A stretch of 64,000 nt of DNA, from contig NZ_CP073714.1 in NCBI RefSeq assembly GCF_023101145.1, forward strand, positions 7,378,001 to 7,442,000, given 5' to 3'. This document shows, in pieces, positions 43,057 through 52,439 of the stretch (position 1 is its first letter; each line of letters opens with the position of its first letter). The translations under genes were made by a program, and so were the position numbers. This DNA comes from Paenibacillus pabuli (GTDB lineage: Bacteria; Bacillota; Bacilli; Paenibacillales; Paenibacillaceae). The notes beneath the pieces were generated by a model. It ran no database searches, was not told the origin of the DNA, and saw only the letters and a list, made by a program, of their open reading frames with translations.

Positions 43057-43149
43057 AGTACCCCCTCCTTTTTGTCATATTTTAGTTTATTATGCCAATC
43101 GATAGGCCGCAAGGGGTACGACATACTTATTCTTCCACCAGACGCAAAA

Positions 43150-43186
43150 AAGACGCCTCTGAATGAATATTCAGAAGCGTCCCTTG
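43150..43186 (-). terminator. Terminator of the quorum-sensing pair
   Basis: On the minus strand GACGCTTCTGAAT pairs with ATTCAGAGGCGTC and is followed by six Ts. It begins about 10 bp after the pro-peptide stop codon, so receptor and pro-peptide form a closed transcription unit. Confidence 0.85.
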
Positions 43187-43194
43187 GCTTAGGC

Positions 43195-43335
43195 TTATGT
43201 CCCTAAACCGTGGTCATTAGTTCGGTAAATGGATGGGTTTGGAACTTCCTCAGTAGGAACAGGTCCAATAACAGGAGTAACGATGTTCACCACTATACTA
43301 CATGTAACTATCAGCAAAGCCAGCTTTCTCTTCAT
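43195..43335 (-). CDS. Secreted signalling pro-peptide (AloP/Phr-like)
   Basis: A 46-codon gene overlapping the last 38 bp of the RRNPP receptor gene in another frame. The product has a basic start (MKRKLALL), one hydrophobic export segment (about residues 5-25) and a short polar C-terminal tail ending NDHGLGT, the layout of exported pro-peptides that are trimmed outside and re-imported by Opp. GAGGTG lies 11 bp before the ATG and the terminator follows directly. The Paenibacillus AloR-AloP pairs have this gene order and end in short Gly-rich peptides; the mature peptide here is probably within the last five to seven residues (inference). Confidence 0.82.
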   Translation of the reverse strand: MKRKLALLIVTCSIVVNIVTPVIGPVPTEEVPNPSIYRTNDHGLGT

Positions 43336-44680
43336 TGAGTTTCTGCACCTCACTAATCAAAGTTTTGTACTGCTGTATAGCTGTGTCAGACGCATAATCC
43401 CTATATTGCTCAAATAGCCCGACACCTCTAAGCATACCTCGTCCATCACTAATTTCAAGAGAAAACCTTAAACTATCAAGAACAAAATTTAATCCCTTGA
43501 AAAATTCATCCTTCTTAAGATAATAGGTCCCTAACCCTGCCAGCAGACGAACATAACGATCGTCCGTCACCTGTTTGCTGACTTTCCCAATTCGGTTGCT
43601 TTGTTCTTGATAAGTGAAGTAAGACTCGTATTGCTTCAGTACATAATCAATGTTCATATCATAGCGATTTGCAGCAGTTACAATATCACATAATGCCGGA
43701 AATATCTCATTTTCCTTGGTTGAGATGTATTTCAGATACTCAGGCAAAACATCAAACTGTCCGGCCATCAATTTATATATATAGCGGTTACCCTCAGCCC
43801 ATTCCTGAAATTGATTAATCACAATCATTTCATCGGCATCAGGCTCTCTCACCCAACTATAATCCGAATATAATGACACATACTTCAATGCAATTTCATA
43901 GTTATTCAGATGAAAGCTGGCACTTCCAGATGCCAAATAGGCATACATGATATAGAAAATAATCGGACGTTTCGTTTCTTCCTGTTTCCTCCTGCCATTC
44001 AGCTCATAATGAATAGTTGCTTTCACTTTAAGCTTATCAGAGAGTTCCTGAACTTTGCTCCACCTGTGAAGGGATGCAAAGGCATTAATCAGTTCGTTAA
44101 GCGCATCCAGCTGATAGCGTTCATCCAGCCGATCCACATAGTATTCGAATTGAGCCGCGATGATCAGATTTCGCTGCTGATCATTGGTAAGCCCCAATCT
44201 GAATAGTCGATACTGACATAGTGCAAGCCGTTCGGAGTGCTGCATTTTCTCACTTTCGGCTATCGTTTCATATAGTAGAATGGCCGGTTTGAATTTACCC
44301 GCATGGTAAAATTCTTCAGCCAGATCAAATAACAAGGGAATATAAGATAGATTATCCATCATCAATCGGATAACATCTTCAATACAATTCAATTTATCCA
44401 ATTCTGCACATCGATGAAGGAATGGTCCCAGTCTTCGCCAGTCAGGGGCAGCATGGACAAAACACTCATCTATGTACAATTCATAGAAGTGACCTTCTTC
44501 CAGTCTCATAGCTGAAGTGATTCGATCCAGTTGCTGCATCGCAATCGGACGGTTTTTGTTCAGGATATTGCTCAGCGTACCCGAGTTAATGCCTGACGTT
44601 TCTGAAAAAAGACTAATGGACATCTGCTCACGCTTCAGATAATTCTCTAAATGATCGCGTATCGTGGTTGTCGGCTCCAA
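43298..44680 (-). CDS. RRNPP-type quorum-sensing receptor (AloR-like)
   Basis: A 460-residue cytosolic regulator. Residues 1-65 are an XRE helix-turn-helix (LKREQMSISLFSETSGINSGTL, ILNKNRPIAMQQLDRITSAM), and the remainder is all-helical TPR-like sequence that binds an imported peptide in this superfamily (Rap, NprR, PlcR, PrgX, AloR). TTG 44680 is preferred, about 10 bp after GGAGGG; the open frame begins ten codons earlier. The pro-peptide gene overlaps its 3' end. Typical Paenibacillus genomes carry many such pairs. Targets are unknown; neighbouring Spo0E-like and ABC genes are candidates only by position. Confidence 0.9.
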   Translation of the reverse strand: MEPTTTIRDHLENYLKREQMSISLFSETSGINSGTLSNILNKNRPIAMQQLDRITSAMRLEEGHFYELYIDECFVHAAPDWRRLGPFLHRCAELDKLNCIEDVIRLMMDNLSYIPLLFDLAEEFYHAGKFKPAILLYETIAESEKMQHSERLALCQYRLFRLGLTNDQQRNLIIAAQFEYYVDRLDERYQLDALNELINAFASLHRWSKVQELSDKLKVKATIHYELNGRRKQEETKRPIIFYIMYAYLASGSASFHLNNYEIALKYVSLYSDYSWVREPDADEMIVINQFQEWAEGNRYIYKLMAGQFDVLPEYLKYISTKENEIFPALCDIVTAANRYDMNIDYVLKQYESYFTYQEQSNRIGKVSKQVTDDRYVRLLAGLGTYYLKKDEFFKGLNFVLDSLRFSLEISDGRGMLRGVGLFEQYRDYASDTAIQQYKTLISEVQKLNEEKAGFADSYM

Positions 44681-44877
44681 ACTAACACCACCCTCCAAAA
44701 TAAAAACCATAAACAGGATTAACGGTATGCAAAAGTAATTATATGTAATTATTAAGCAAGGGTCAATAAGATAAATTCAACTAATTTGTATAAATTACAA
44801 AAAAATCCTTTTGTTAAAATAGAAGCCCTGTCCTTATTTTATACCGGGAACGAATAAGCATCAAATACAACACAAAA

Positions 44878-44913
44878 TAAAAACACGAGCGGGATGAACG
44901 CTCGTGTTTTTAT
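44878..44913. terminator. Hairpin terminator
   Basis: AAAACACGAGC pairs with GCTCGTGTTTT around a nine-base loop. It ends the aldo/keto reductase transcript (minus strand). Confidence 0.85.
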
Positions 44914-44953
44914 GCAATATCGCAGCACGGATATGATATATATTATTCTTACT

Positions 44954-45871
44954 TTAAGGCAGCACATTTCCAGCTGCACGATAAATTTCGTACCACTCTT
45001 GACGTGTAAGGTGAACCTCGCCAGCTTTGATGCAATCCTGCAAACGCTGGAGATTCATTGTGCCTGTCACGGGCTGCATGTGCGCCGGGTGACGCAGCAA
45101 CCAAGCAATGGCGATGGTCGTGTTGCTCACTTCATATTTTGCAGCAATCTCGTCGATCTTCGCATTCAGTTCCGGGAACTTATCGTTACCCAAGAATACA
45201 CCTTCGAAGAATCCGTATTGGAACGGGGACCAGGGTTGAATCGTGATATCGTGCAGGCGACAATAATCAAGAATACCGCCATCACGGTTAACCGCAGCAT
45301 CATTTTCCATGTTCACATTGATGCCACTGTCAATCATCGTAGTATTGGTAATACTCATCTGCAGCTGGTTGGCCACCAGTGGCTGTTTCACGTATTTTTT
45401 CAACAGCTCGATCTGGTTCGGATTCTGGTTGGACACCCCGAAGTGACGCACTTTGCCTTCGCGTTCCAGTTGGTCAAAGGCTTCAGCCACTTCTTCCGGT
45501 TCAACCAATGTATCCGGGCGATGAAGCAACAGAACATCCAGGTAATCGGTTTTCAAGCGTTGCAGAATGCCATCCACCGAATTCAAGATATGCTCCTTTG
45601 AGAAATCAAACATGCCTTTGCGAATACCGCACTTGGATTGAAGAATCATATTTTCACGAACCTGAGGATTCATCTGCACAGCCTCTGCAAAAATCTCCTC
45701 ACACGCTCCGCTGCCATAAATATCAGCATGATCGAAGAAGTTGGCGCCTGCTTCCATGGCGGAATGAACAAAATGTTCAGCTTCTTTGCTGCTTAATGAA
45801 TTAATTCTCATGCAGCCAACGGCTACAACCGGTACTTCGAGTGCGCTGCTGCCAAGTTTAATTGTTCTCAA
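44954..45871 (-). CDS. Aldo/keto reductase
   Basis: A 305-residue NADPH-dependent oxidoreductase resembling E. coli YdhF. It shows GANFFDHADIYGSGACEEIFAEA with the catalytic Asp/Tyr near residue 50, LLLHRPDTL near 115, FGVSNQNPNQIELL near 150 and IAWLLRHPAHMQPVTGTMN near 265. TTG 45871 follows GGAGG by 8 bp and is preferred to upstream ATGs, which lack a ribosome site. Cytosolic, probably monocistronic. Substrate unknown. Confidence 0.88.
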   Translation of the reverse strand: MRTIKLGSSALEVPVVAVGCMRINSLSSKEAEHFVHSAMEAGANFFDHADIYGSGACEEIFAEAVQMNPQVRENMILQSKCGIRKGMFDFSKEHILNSVDGILQRLKTDYLDVLLLHRPDTLVEPEEVAEAFDQLEREGKVRHFGVSNQNPNQIELLKKYVKQPLVANQLQMSITNTTMIDSGINVNMENDAAVNRDGGILDYCRLHDITIQPWSPFQYGFFEGVFLGNDKFPELNAKIDEIAAKYEVSNTTIAIAWLLRHPAHMQPVTGTMNLQRLQDCIKAGEVHLTRQEWYEIYRAAGNVLP

Positions 45872-46043
45872 GATGATTCCCTCCATATTCGAATAGTATC
45901 GTACATTCATGCCATAAATCATTGCCATCTAGTATATACTTGTCTTCCGTCTATGATTGTGACACAGAACTGCAATCGGTTTCAATGGAATTTTAGAATT
46001 GTTATATGGAATAATGGAGGTTTTTTCTGCATCGTTCATCCAC

Positions 46044-46934
46044 TTATACTTCTTCTGGGACGATCACCTCAATATGCTGAGGCAATACACGGATTCGAAT
46101 GGGCAGGGAAGGCCCTTCTTCTCCATCCACATTCGTACGGATTGCATCCGTGGAACGGACATGAACTTCTTTTGCCGTAAAATAATCAACATCCTTATGG
46201 TTCTTCAGATTGCCAAACAGCAGGGAAGTTCCGAGTGTAAGTGTATTGAAGACGTTCATGCTGCGGATGACAAAACAATGAATTAACCCATCATCTACCG
46301 CTGCATCCGGGGACAATTTCTCAAAACCTCCAACCGAATTGGTCAGCGCCGCGAGAAAAAGAGGAGACTCCCCCTCCCAAGACTGCCCGTCATATTCAAT
46401 TGTAAGTTGCTTGGCGGGTGTGTTCATGAGGTCTTTCAATCCTTCTTTCAAATAAGCGAATGAACCCAGCTTCGACTTTTCTTCCGACGACACCGAGAAC
46501 AGCGCCTCCGCCAATGAACCAGCTGCCACCACGTTGGCAAACAGACGATCATTGATTTTACCGAGGTCTACCTTATGGATCTGCTCCGATCGCAGTTGCC
46601 TAATGGCTTCCTCCGGGTCAAGCGAGATTTTCAGCGCTCGTGCAAAATCATTTACCGTACCCAGCGGTACCACACCCAGTCTGGGACGATGATCCTGATC
46701 CACCATGCCGTTAATCGTTTCATGCAGCGTCCCATCCCCTCCGATCGAAATGACGAGATCACAACCGTCTTGGCAGGCACTCAGACAGTAGTTGGTCGCG
46801 TCGCCCTCACCGGCCGTCTCATTAACCACCACTTCATACTGCTGTGATTCAAGAATTTCTTGTACCTGGGATACATACTGCTGAGCCTCTTCTTTACCCG
46901 ACGATGGATTGCTAATGATCATGGCTTGGCGCAT
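46044..46934 (-). CDS. Diacylglycerol kinase family lipid kinase
   Basis: A 296-residue cytosolic kinase of the DagK/YegS family. Features are IISNPSSGK at the N-terminus, the nucleotide-binding ISIGGDGTLHETINGM near residue 62, GVVPLGTVNDFARAL near 88 and VDDGLIHCFVIRSMN near 225. It phosphorylates diacylglycerol or a related lipid with ATP. ATG 46934 has GGAGGAG upstream; the open frame starts nine codons earlier. Monocistronic. Confidence 0.88.
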   Translation of the reverse strand: MRQAMIISNPSSGKEEAQQYVSQVQEILESQQYEVVVNETAGEGDATNYCLSACQDGCDLVISIGGDGTLHETINGMVDQDHRPRLGVVPLGTVNDFARALKISLDPEEAIRQLRSEQIHKVDLGKINDRLFANVVAAGSLAEALFSVSSEEKSKLGSFAYLKEGLKDLMNTPAKQLTIEYDGQSWEGESPLFLAALTNSVGGFEKLSPDAAVDDGLIHCFVIRSMNVFNTLTLGTSLLFGNLKNHKDVDYFTAKEVHVRSTDAIRTNVDGEEGPSLPIRIRVLPQHIEVIVPEEV

Positions 46935-47333
46935 ACCCGCATCTTCTCCTCCAAATGGCATCTTTACTTCATCTATACCCTCTCTGCTATGGAGTTGAAT
47001 AGGATCTGGGGGAGTTGTACAATTTTTTTTGAAAAAGATGGATGGAAGAGTGCAGTGTTAGGTTTATATCATATAGAATAGAAGTAGATGTTCTAAGCGT
47101 ATGAATTCCATGTTCCTTTTGCCCTTTGATGGGTTAATAACTATAGATGTGTTTTTATTCGTGCCTGCATAAGATAAACTGATCCATTTACACTTACTAC
47201 TCCGATGGCAGAACAACCTTCCGAATCACTGTTATCGTGTAAATCTTGTATTTACCTTATATATCATCGAAAGAAATCAATCTGTTCGGAGTATTTTATA
47301 ATCTCAAAATCGGAATCGGAGGGAATTCATGCA
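46935..47333. other. Divergent gap of 399 bp, no gene supported
   Basis: Between the lipid kinase and LRR genes. The plus-strand frame entering the LRR gene is open here but reads as non-homologous sequence before the signal peptide. No hairpin, repeat or clear promoter pair was identified. Confidence 0.5.
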
Positions 47334-48857
47334 ATGAGAAGAATGACTCTACTATTTCTAGTATTCATCCTGAGTCTCGGGGCGGCTGGGCAAGCGATGG
47401 CCTATACTACTGCGGACTTGGGCGAAGGAATCATCGAAGACCCTGCACTGGAGAACGGACTGAAGCTGATCCTGAACAAACCGATAGATTCCCCTCTAAC
47501 CTCATCCGATCTGGAGCAGCTGCACGTGGTGGATCTGAGCAATGCAGGCATTCAAAGCCTGGCCGGTCTGGAATATGCCAAGAATTTGACTCACCTCCGT
47601 TTATATGGCAATGAGATTGACGATCTAACACCGCTGGCGCATTTGACTCAGCTTCGCGAGGTTGACGTTCGCAATAATTACATTACATCGATTGATGCAC
47701 TGGCTGATTTGAAAGACCTGGGACGGCTGTATATCAGCAACAATTCCATTTCTTCCATAGAAGTTGTACGTGGATTCACCCGATTACATACGTTTCACGC
47801 CAGCGGTAACCAGATTACCAGTCTATCCGCACTGGCTGATGCAGATGATCTTCAATGGCTCGAAATCTCCAACAATGCGATAACGGACCTGACACCACTG
47901 GCGGATAAAAGAAAACTGAAACAGCTCAATGTGGCCAACAACCACGTTCACACTCTGGATGTACTGGCTGATCTGCCGAATACCCTTCAGAAGCTGAATG
48001 TGGCAGGCAACGAGATCTCCGATCTGATGACCTTAAAGCATATGACACGCCTGCAGGCGCTAGACTTCTCCGGCAATCAGGTTCAGCATCTGGCACCCTT
48101 GGAAGACCTGGTAGGGTTGAAAGAACTGAATGCGGAGTCCAATCAGATCTATGATCTGGAGCCGTTACACAAGCTGTCCAAGCTGGAAGTGCTGAAATTG
48201 TCCAACAATCGGGTGTGGGATCTGACACCGATTGCCGGGTTTACTTTTACAAGAAACAGCTCTACCCATACAAATACCATAACGGATATTTCGGCTTCTA
48301 CTTCCATATCCTCTGGTACGCAGACTTCGATCTCCGAGCCGGAACCTGCCGGACTTACGGTGCAAAATAATTATCTGGATGTCGCAAGCGGCAGTGACAC
48401 GATGCGTCTGCTAAACCAGATGAATGTACGGGAACAGAAACGCACCCCGCAAGGCAAATTCCAACGATTGATTGAAGGGTCAACAACCGCCTATGTGGGT
48501 GATCAGACTTATGCACTGGAAGCCGCTCCTTTTATCGATGAAGGACGGACCTATGTACCGCTCCGCTTTGTCTCGGAGCAATTGAATGCCAGCGTGAACT
48601 GGAATCCGGATACACAGGAGGTCCAGATTGCGCAGAATGGTACAGTGGTTCGGTGGACTGTGGGCAACAAACAGGTGATTGTAGACGATACCCTTGCGAT
48701 AAACGATGCACCCCTGTTGATGAAGGATGGAAAGGCGTTTGTCCCGGTTCGTTTTATTTCGGAGCAATTCAATACAACGGTAGTGTATATCGGAAGCAGC
48801 AAAACGATTCTGATCTTCGAAAACAAAGCGCAGGACGAGAATGTACAACTTAATTAA
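47334..48857 (+). CDS. Secreted LRR protein with copper amine oxidase-type stalk domains
   Basis: A 507-residue exported protein: signal peptide (about 1-24), internalin-like leucine-rich repeats of about 22 residues (about 45-300, with units like LTHLRLYGNEIDDLTPLAHL and LKQLNVANNHVHTLDVLADL), and a Ser/Thr-rich linker. Two copper amine oxidase N-terminal-like units follow near the C-terminus, each with the (T/A)YVPLRFVSEQ or FVPVRFISEQ pattern. ATG 47334 lies 10 bp after GGAGGGA. LRRs bind proteins and the stalk-like domain is common in Paenibacillus surface proteins; partner unknown. Terminator follows. Confidence 0.88.
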   Translation: MRRMTLLFLVFILSLGAAGQAMAYTTADLGEGIIEDPALENGLKLILNKPIDSPLTSSDLEQLHVVDLSNAGIQSLAGLEYAKNLTHLRLYGNEIDDLTPLAHLTQLREVDVRNNYITSIDALADLKDLGRLYISNNSISSIEVVRGFTRLHTFHASGNQITSLSALADADDLQWLEISNNAITDLTPLADKRKLKQLNVANNHVHTLDVLADLPNTLQKLNVAGNEISDLMTLKHMTRLQALDFSGNQVQHLAPLEDLVGLKELNAESNQIYDLEPLHKLSKLEVLKLSNNRVWDLTPIAGFTFTRNSSTHTNTITDISASTSISSGTQTSISEPEPAGLTVQNNYLDVASGSDTMRLLNQMNVREQKRTPQGKFQRLIEGSTTAYVGDQTYALEAAPFIDEGRTYVPLRFVSEQLNASVNWNPDTQEVQIAQNGTVVRWTVGNKQVIVDDTLAINDAPLLMKDGKAFVPVRFISEQFNTTVVYIGSSKTILIFENKAQDENVQLN

Positions 48858-48868
48858 GCAACGCATAA

Positions 48869-48899
48869 GTCCCCGTCTGAACATCAGCGGGGATTTTTG
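48869..48899 (+). terminator. Terminator of the LRR gene
   Basis: TCCCCG and CGGGGA pair across a 12-base loop and are followed by five Ts, shortly after the stop codon. Confidence 0.75.
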
Positions 48900-48940
48900 A
48901 TGTGCACCAAACTGGATACGAGCACGCGAAATGCGATTAT

Positions 48941-49855
48941 TTAATCGAAAAAACGGATGCTGCCCAGGGTCTGTCTGTACTCACTGGGACTCATGCCAGT
49001 CCATCTTCTGAACTGCCGGCTAAAGTGCGCAAGAGTGGAGTAACCAAGCATGGTAGCAACCTGAGTGAGATTAAGATCAGGCTGATGGATCAGCTGCTTG
49101 GCCTCGTGAAGCTTCAATTCGGACAAATATCTGCGCGGAGAGATGCCGTATACTTTCTGAAATGTCTCTAGAGCATATCCAGGGCTGATTTGAAGTGAGG
49201 CCGCAATCTCTTCCATCCGAATCTCCTTTTCTCCCAGCCCTTCCCGCTGGATATTCCCGGCATTGAAACGGCTTTTGATTGCCTCGGCAATCAGTGTTGC
49301 ATAGTGCGCCACCGTAGGCGATACAGCTTCTTGGGAACGGGAGGAGCTTTGCTCTGCCAATATCGCCATAATCTCCAACAAACCCGCCTGCATACGGAAC
49401 AGATCTGATGTTGTATATTCTCCTTTGTGCTGAAGCAGATCCACCCATCTCATCATGACTTCCGTTAATCGCTGATTATCCTCGCTCCCACATGGGAACA
49501 ACAGCTGCACATGTCTACTCATCTCTTGACGAAACAGAACCTCATCTACATTAAAATGGGCAATAAAATAGGTCAACCCCTGCTCGTGATTGCATTCATT
49601 GGTATGTTTGCATCCAGGCGGAATAAGCAATATATCTCCTGCGTGGAGATCATAACGGATATTCTCCAGTATGGTCGTCTGCGACCCTTCCAGAATTAGA
49701 ATTAATTCAAAGGCTAAATGGGATTCCTGCGGCACTTGCCAGCCCTGCTTCACCTTCTGCATGTGAGCACCAAACAGCTTGACGTTCCAGTCCGTCGCAG
49801 GTAACCACCGGCTCTCCGGAGACAGATAGGAACGGTATGGTTCAGGAATGATCAT
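48941..49855 (-). CDS. AraC family transcriptional regulator
   Basis: A 304-residue regulator with an N-terminal cupin-like sensing domain (LAFELILILEGSQTTILENIRYDLHAGDILLIPPGCKH) and a C-terminal pair of helix-turn-helix motifs (IRMEEIAASLQISPGYALETFQKVYGISPRRYLSELKL, then LTQVATMLGYSTLAHFSRQFRRWTGMSPSEYRQ). ATG 49855 follows AAGGTGG. It is divergent from the GH30 gene, whose expression it probably controls in response to a sugar released from a glycan (inference from position). Confidence 0.92.
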   Translation of the reverse strand: MIIPEPYRSYLSPESRWLPATDWNVKLFGAHMQKVKQGWQVPQESHLAFELILILEGSQTTILENIRYDLHAGDILLIPPGCKHTNECNHEQGLTYFIAHFNVDEVLFRQEMSRHVQLLFPCGSEDNQRLTEVMMRWVDLLQHKGEYTTSDLFRMQAGLLEIMAILAEQSSSRSQEAVSPTVAHYATLIAEAIKSRFNAGNIQREGLGEKEIRMEEIAASLQISPGYALETFQKVYGISPRRYLSELKLHEAKQLIHQPDLNLTQVATMLGYSTLAHFSRQFRRWTGMSPSEYRQTLGSIRFFD

Positions 49856-49974
49856 GAACTTCACCACCTTGGATTAGGGCAAATTTTACACGGTTCAGCG
49901 TATCTTCTTTTGCAATGGGACTTGATATACTGACTGTACATCATACCTGAGATTCATGCGAGGAGGAAATTCCA

Positions 49975-51312
49975 ATGTCTCTGACGTTACATGGTTATTC
50001 CACTACACCAGATCATGCGTGGAAAGAGATCTCTTATACATCTATAAATGAAAACGCTAACTTAAAGCTCACAGGTGAACAGCATCAGCTAGTAGAAGGA
50101 TTTGGCGGTTGCTTTAACGAGCTTGGTTACATTGCCTTGTCCCACTTGAATGAGGAGCAGCGTCATGACGTATTTCATTCCCTCTTCCACCCGGAAGGTG
50201 AACATAAATTCAACATCTGTCGCCTGCCTATTGGCGCGAGTGATTATGCAGAGCAATGGTATAGTCACAATGAGGTGGACGGCGATGTGGCCATGGAACA
50301 TTTTTCGATTGAACGCGACTTCAAATATCTGATTCCATACATTAAAGAAGCCCTGACCTATAATCCGAATCTGCAATTCTTCGCCTCGCCGTGGAGCCCG
50401 CCAACCTGGATGAAGTCTCCGAAAGCCTATAATTACGGAACACTGCGCTGGGAAAAGGATATCCTGAAGGCGTATGCACTGTATTTCGTCAAATTCGTCC
50501 AGGCCTACAAGGAAGCTGGCATTACCATCCATCAGGTCCATGTACAGAACGAAGTCATCGCAGATCAGAAATTCCCTTCCTGCATGTGGACAGGCGAGCA
50601 GTTGCGTGAGTTTATCGCCGATTACTTGGGTCCTGCTTTTGAAGAACACGGTCTGGATACGGAAATCTGGCTGGGAACGATCAATGCACCAGACCCATGG
50701 GAAGAATTAATCAAGAAGAAAACGAATGATTTCGACGAATACGCCGGACTGGTACTTAGTGATCCCAAAGCGTACGCCTATATCAAGGGAGTTGGTTATC
50801 AGTGGGCAGGCAAAAATGCCATCCAACGTACAGCCGCGAGCTACCCGGAGCTTCGTTACATGCAGACCGAGAATGAATGCGGTGATGGCAACAACTCGTG
50901 GAACTACGCCAAGTATGTATATAATCTGTACCAACACTATTTCAGCAATGGAGTGAATGCGTATATTTACTGGAACATGGTTCTGGAGCCTAAAGGCCGC
51001 AGCACATGGGGATGGGAGCAGAACTCCATGATAACGGTAGACCCGGATACCCATGAGGTCATTCAGAATCCCGAGTATTATGTGATGAAGCATTTTGCTC
51101 ATCATGTTGTTCCTGATGCACGAAGAGTGGGTCTGTCTGGAGCCTGGAGCGGCAAAACGGTAGCTTTCCGCAACCCGGACAATAGTCTCGTCATTGTCAT
51201 CAACAATCCGTTCAAGGACAGCCGTGACCTGAACCTGGCATATGAAGGACAGACACTCCAGTTCAAGCTGGAGGCTGATTCCTTCAACAGTATTGTCATT
51301 TCTCAATCCTAG
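49975..51312 (+). CDS. Glycoside hydrolase family 30 protein
   Basis: A 445-residue beta-glycosidase of family GH30, probably glucosylceramidase-like, with an (alpha/beta)8 barrel (about 40-370) and a C-terminal beta domain. The acid/base glutamate is in HQVHVQNEVIADQKFPSCMW near residue 198 and the nucleophile in YMQTENECGDG near 300; EGFGGCFNELGY near 42 and FASPWSPPTWMKSP near 142 are family marks. No signal peptide, so it likely acts on imported glycosides. Divergent AraC regulator upstream; GAGGAGGAAA precedes the ATG. Confidence 0.93.
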   Translation: MSLTLHGYSTTPDHAWKEISYTSINENANLKLTGEQHQLVEGFGGCFNELGYIALSHLNEEQRHDVFHSLFHPEGEHKFNICRLPIGASDYAEQWYSHNEVDGDVAMEHFSIERDFKYLIPYIKEALTYNPNLQFFASPWSPPTWMKSPKAYNYGTLRWEKDILKAYALYFVKFVQAYKEAGITIHQVHVQNEVIADQKFPSCMWTGEQLREFIADYLGPAFEEHGLDTEIWLGTINAPDPWEELIKKKTNDFDEYAGLVLSDPKAYAYIKGVGYQWAGKNAIQRTAASYPELRYMQTENECGDGNNSWNYAKYVYNLYQHYFSNGVNAYIYWNMVLEPKGRSTWGWEQNSMITVDPDTHEVIQNPEYYVMKHFAHHVVPDARRVGLSGAWSGKTVAFRNPDNSLVIVINNPFKDSRDLNLAYEGQTLQFKLEADSFNSIVISQS

Positions 51313-51330
51313 ACAGGACATGATGAGAAA

Positions 51331-51381
51331 GAAATAGCGCACTGCTCCGCTACCTAATCTGCGGAACAGGCGCTATTTTTG
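51331..51381. terminator. Terminator between GH30 and xylanase genes
   Basis: AAATAGCGC pairs with GCGCTATTT, with an inner TCCGC/GCGGA stem, between convergent genes. Confidence 0.8.
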
Positions 51382-51420
51382 GGGATACAAATGATAACAG
51401 ATGAGAGTGATTATAACAGC

Positions 51421-52389
51421 TTACGGATTGTTCGCAAGGTAGTTTCTCAACCATTGGAGCGCTGGACGCTCTGTTCCGTTGCTATTCACCAAGTGAGAAC
51501 CAGATACCCAGGTTTGATTCTGGTTGTAGCCCCACAGGGTTACACCTTTAACAGCGGAATGCTGCCATAGTACAGGGAATTTCTGTTGATAACGTTGTAA
51601 TTGGGTATTGTCATCGCCCGTCATGTCCAGCTCAGACACATAAACCGGCAGACCGGTCGCGGCCAGCTTATTCAATACCGTATTCATTGTGCTTACGGAA
51701 ACGTTATCCATGTTAAAGTAATGGGCCTGAATACCAATGCCATCAACCAGACCTCTGCTTTTCAGAATATTGATAATCTGTATATATTGATCCGCTTTAG
51801 CCGGATCACCGATGATGCCGTATTCGTTGATCAGCAACTTGGCGTTGGGAAAGGCTTGTCTCGCTTGTTGGAAAGACCAGATGACCCAATCCCAGCCGGT
51901 TGCTCCATCTCCACCGATCGCATTGCGGTATGAAGGCTTGGCATGCAGCGGTTCATTGACCACATCCACGAATGCTGCTTTGGGATAACGTTGGCCTGCC
52001 GCCTGAATCCACTGTGTGACCTCAGCTTTCTGATCAGCAGCCGAAAGACTATTTATCCATCCAGGCTGCTGATTTCCCCACACCAACGTATGGAACTTGA
52101 AAGGAAATCCATTATTGACGGCATGATTATATGCCATGTCTGCCTGAGACCAGTTCATGACGTTGCGTGTACCCTCAACCGCATCCCATTTGGTTGAATT
52201 CTCAGGAGTCACCTGATTCCAGTAGGGATTAAAATTGGAAGGTACACTGCTTGCGATGATATTTCCTAGAAATTTGCTGCCTTTTGCCAGACCGGCACTC
52301 ACACTACCAACGGCTACTGATGCAGCAAGTACACCCACTAAAGCGAGCGAACTCACCGTTTTGAACCATTTGGACTTGGACTTAAACAT
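51421..52389 (-). CDS. Secreted endo-1,4-beta-xylanase, GH10
   Basis: A 322-residue xylanase with a signal peptide (about 1-32, cleaved near SVSAG) followed directly by a single GH10 catalytic barrel. Conserved blocks are VTPENSTKWDAVEG near 60, FHTLVWGNQQPGW near 98, the acid/base glutamate in DVVNEPLHAKPS near 143 and the nucleophile in VYVSELDMTGDD near 253. No carbohydrate-binding domain is attached. It cuts the beta-1,4-xylan backbone outside the cell. AGGAGG precedes the ATG and a cre-like site lies in its promoter. Confidence 0.95.
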   Translation of the reverse strand: MFKSKSKWFKTVSSLALVGVLAASVAVGSVSAGLAKGSKFLGNIIASSVPSNFNPYWNQVTPENSTKWDAVEGTRNVMNWSQADMAYNHAVNNGFPFKFHTLVWGNQQPGWINSLSAADQKAEVTQWIQAAGQRYPKAAFVDVVNEPLHAKPSYRNAIGGDGATGWDWVIWSFQQARQAFPNAKLLINEYGIIGDPAKADQYIQIINILKSRGLVDGIGIQAHYFNMDNVSVSTMNTVLNKLAATGLPVYVSELDMTGDDNTQLQRYQQKFPVLWQHSAVKGVTLWGYNQNQTWVSGSHLVNSNGTERPALQWLRNYLANNP

Positions 52390-52425
52390 GATCTTCCTCC
52401 TTTAAATGTATAGTACGCAATGCGA

Positions 52426-52439
52426 AGTAAGCGCTTGCA
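52426..52439 (-). promoter_or_regulatory. cre-like site before the xylanase gene
   Basis: AGTAAGCGCTTGCA matches the catabolite-responsive element consensus TGWAANCGNTNWCA at nearly every position. It lies about 40 bp upstream of the xylanase start and overlaps the expected -35 region, so CcpA would repress the gene when preferred sugars are present. Confidence 0.7.

Noticed and set aside
47205..47333. N-terminal extension of the LRR protein frame
   Set aside because: The signal peptide begins at ATG 47334 with GGAGGGA upstream, and the 43 earlier codons show no support.
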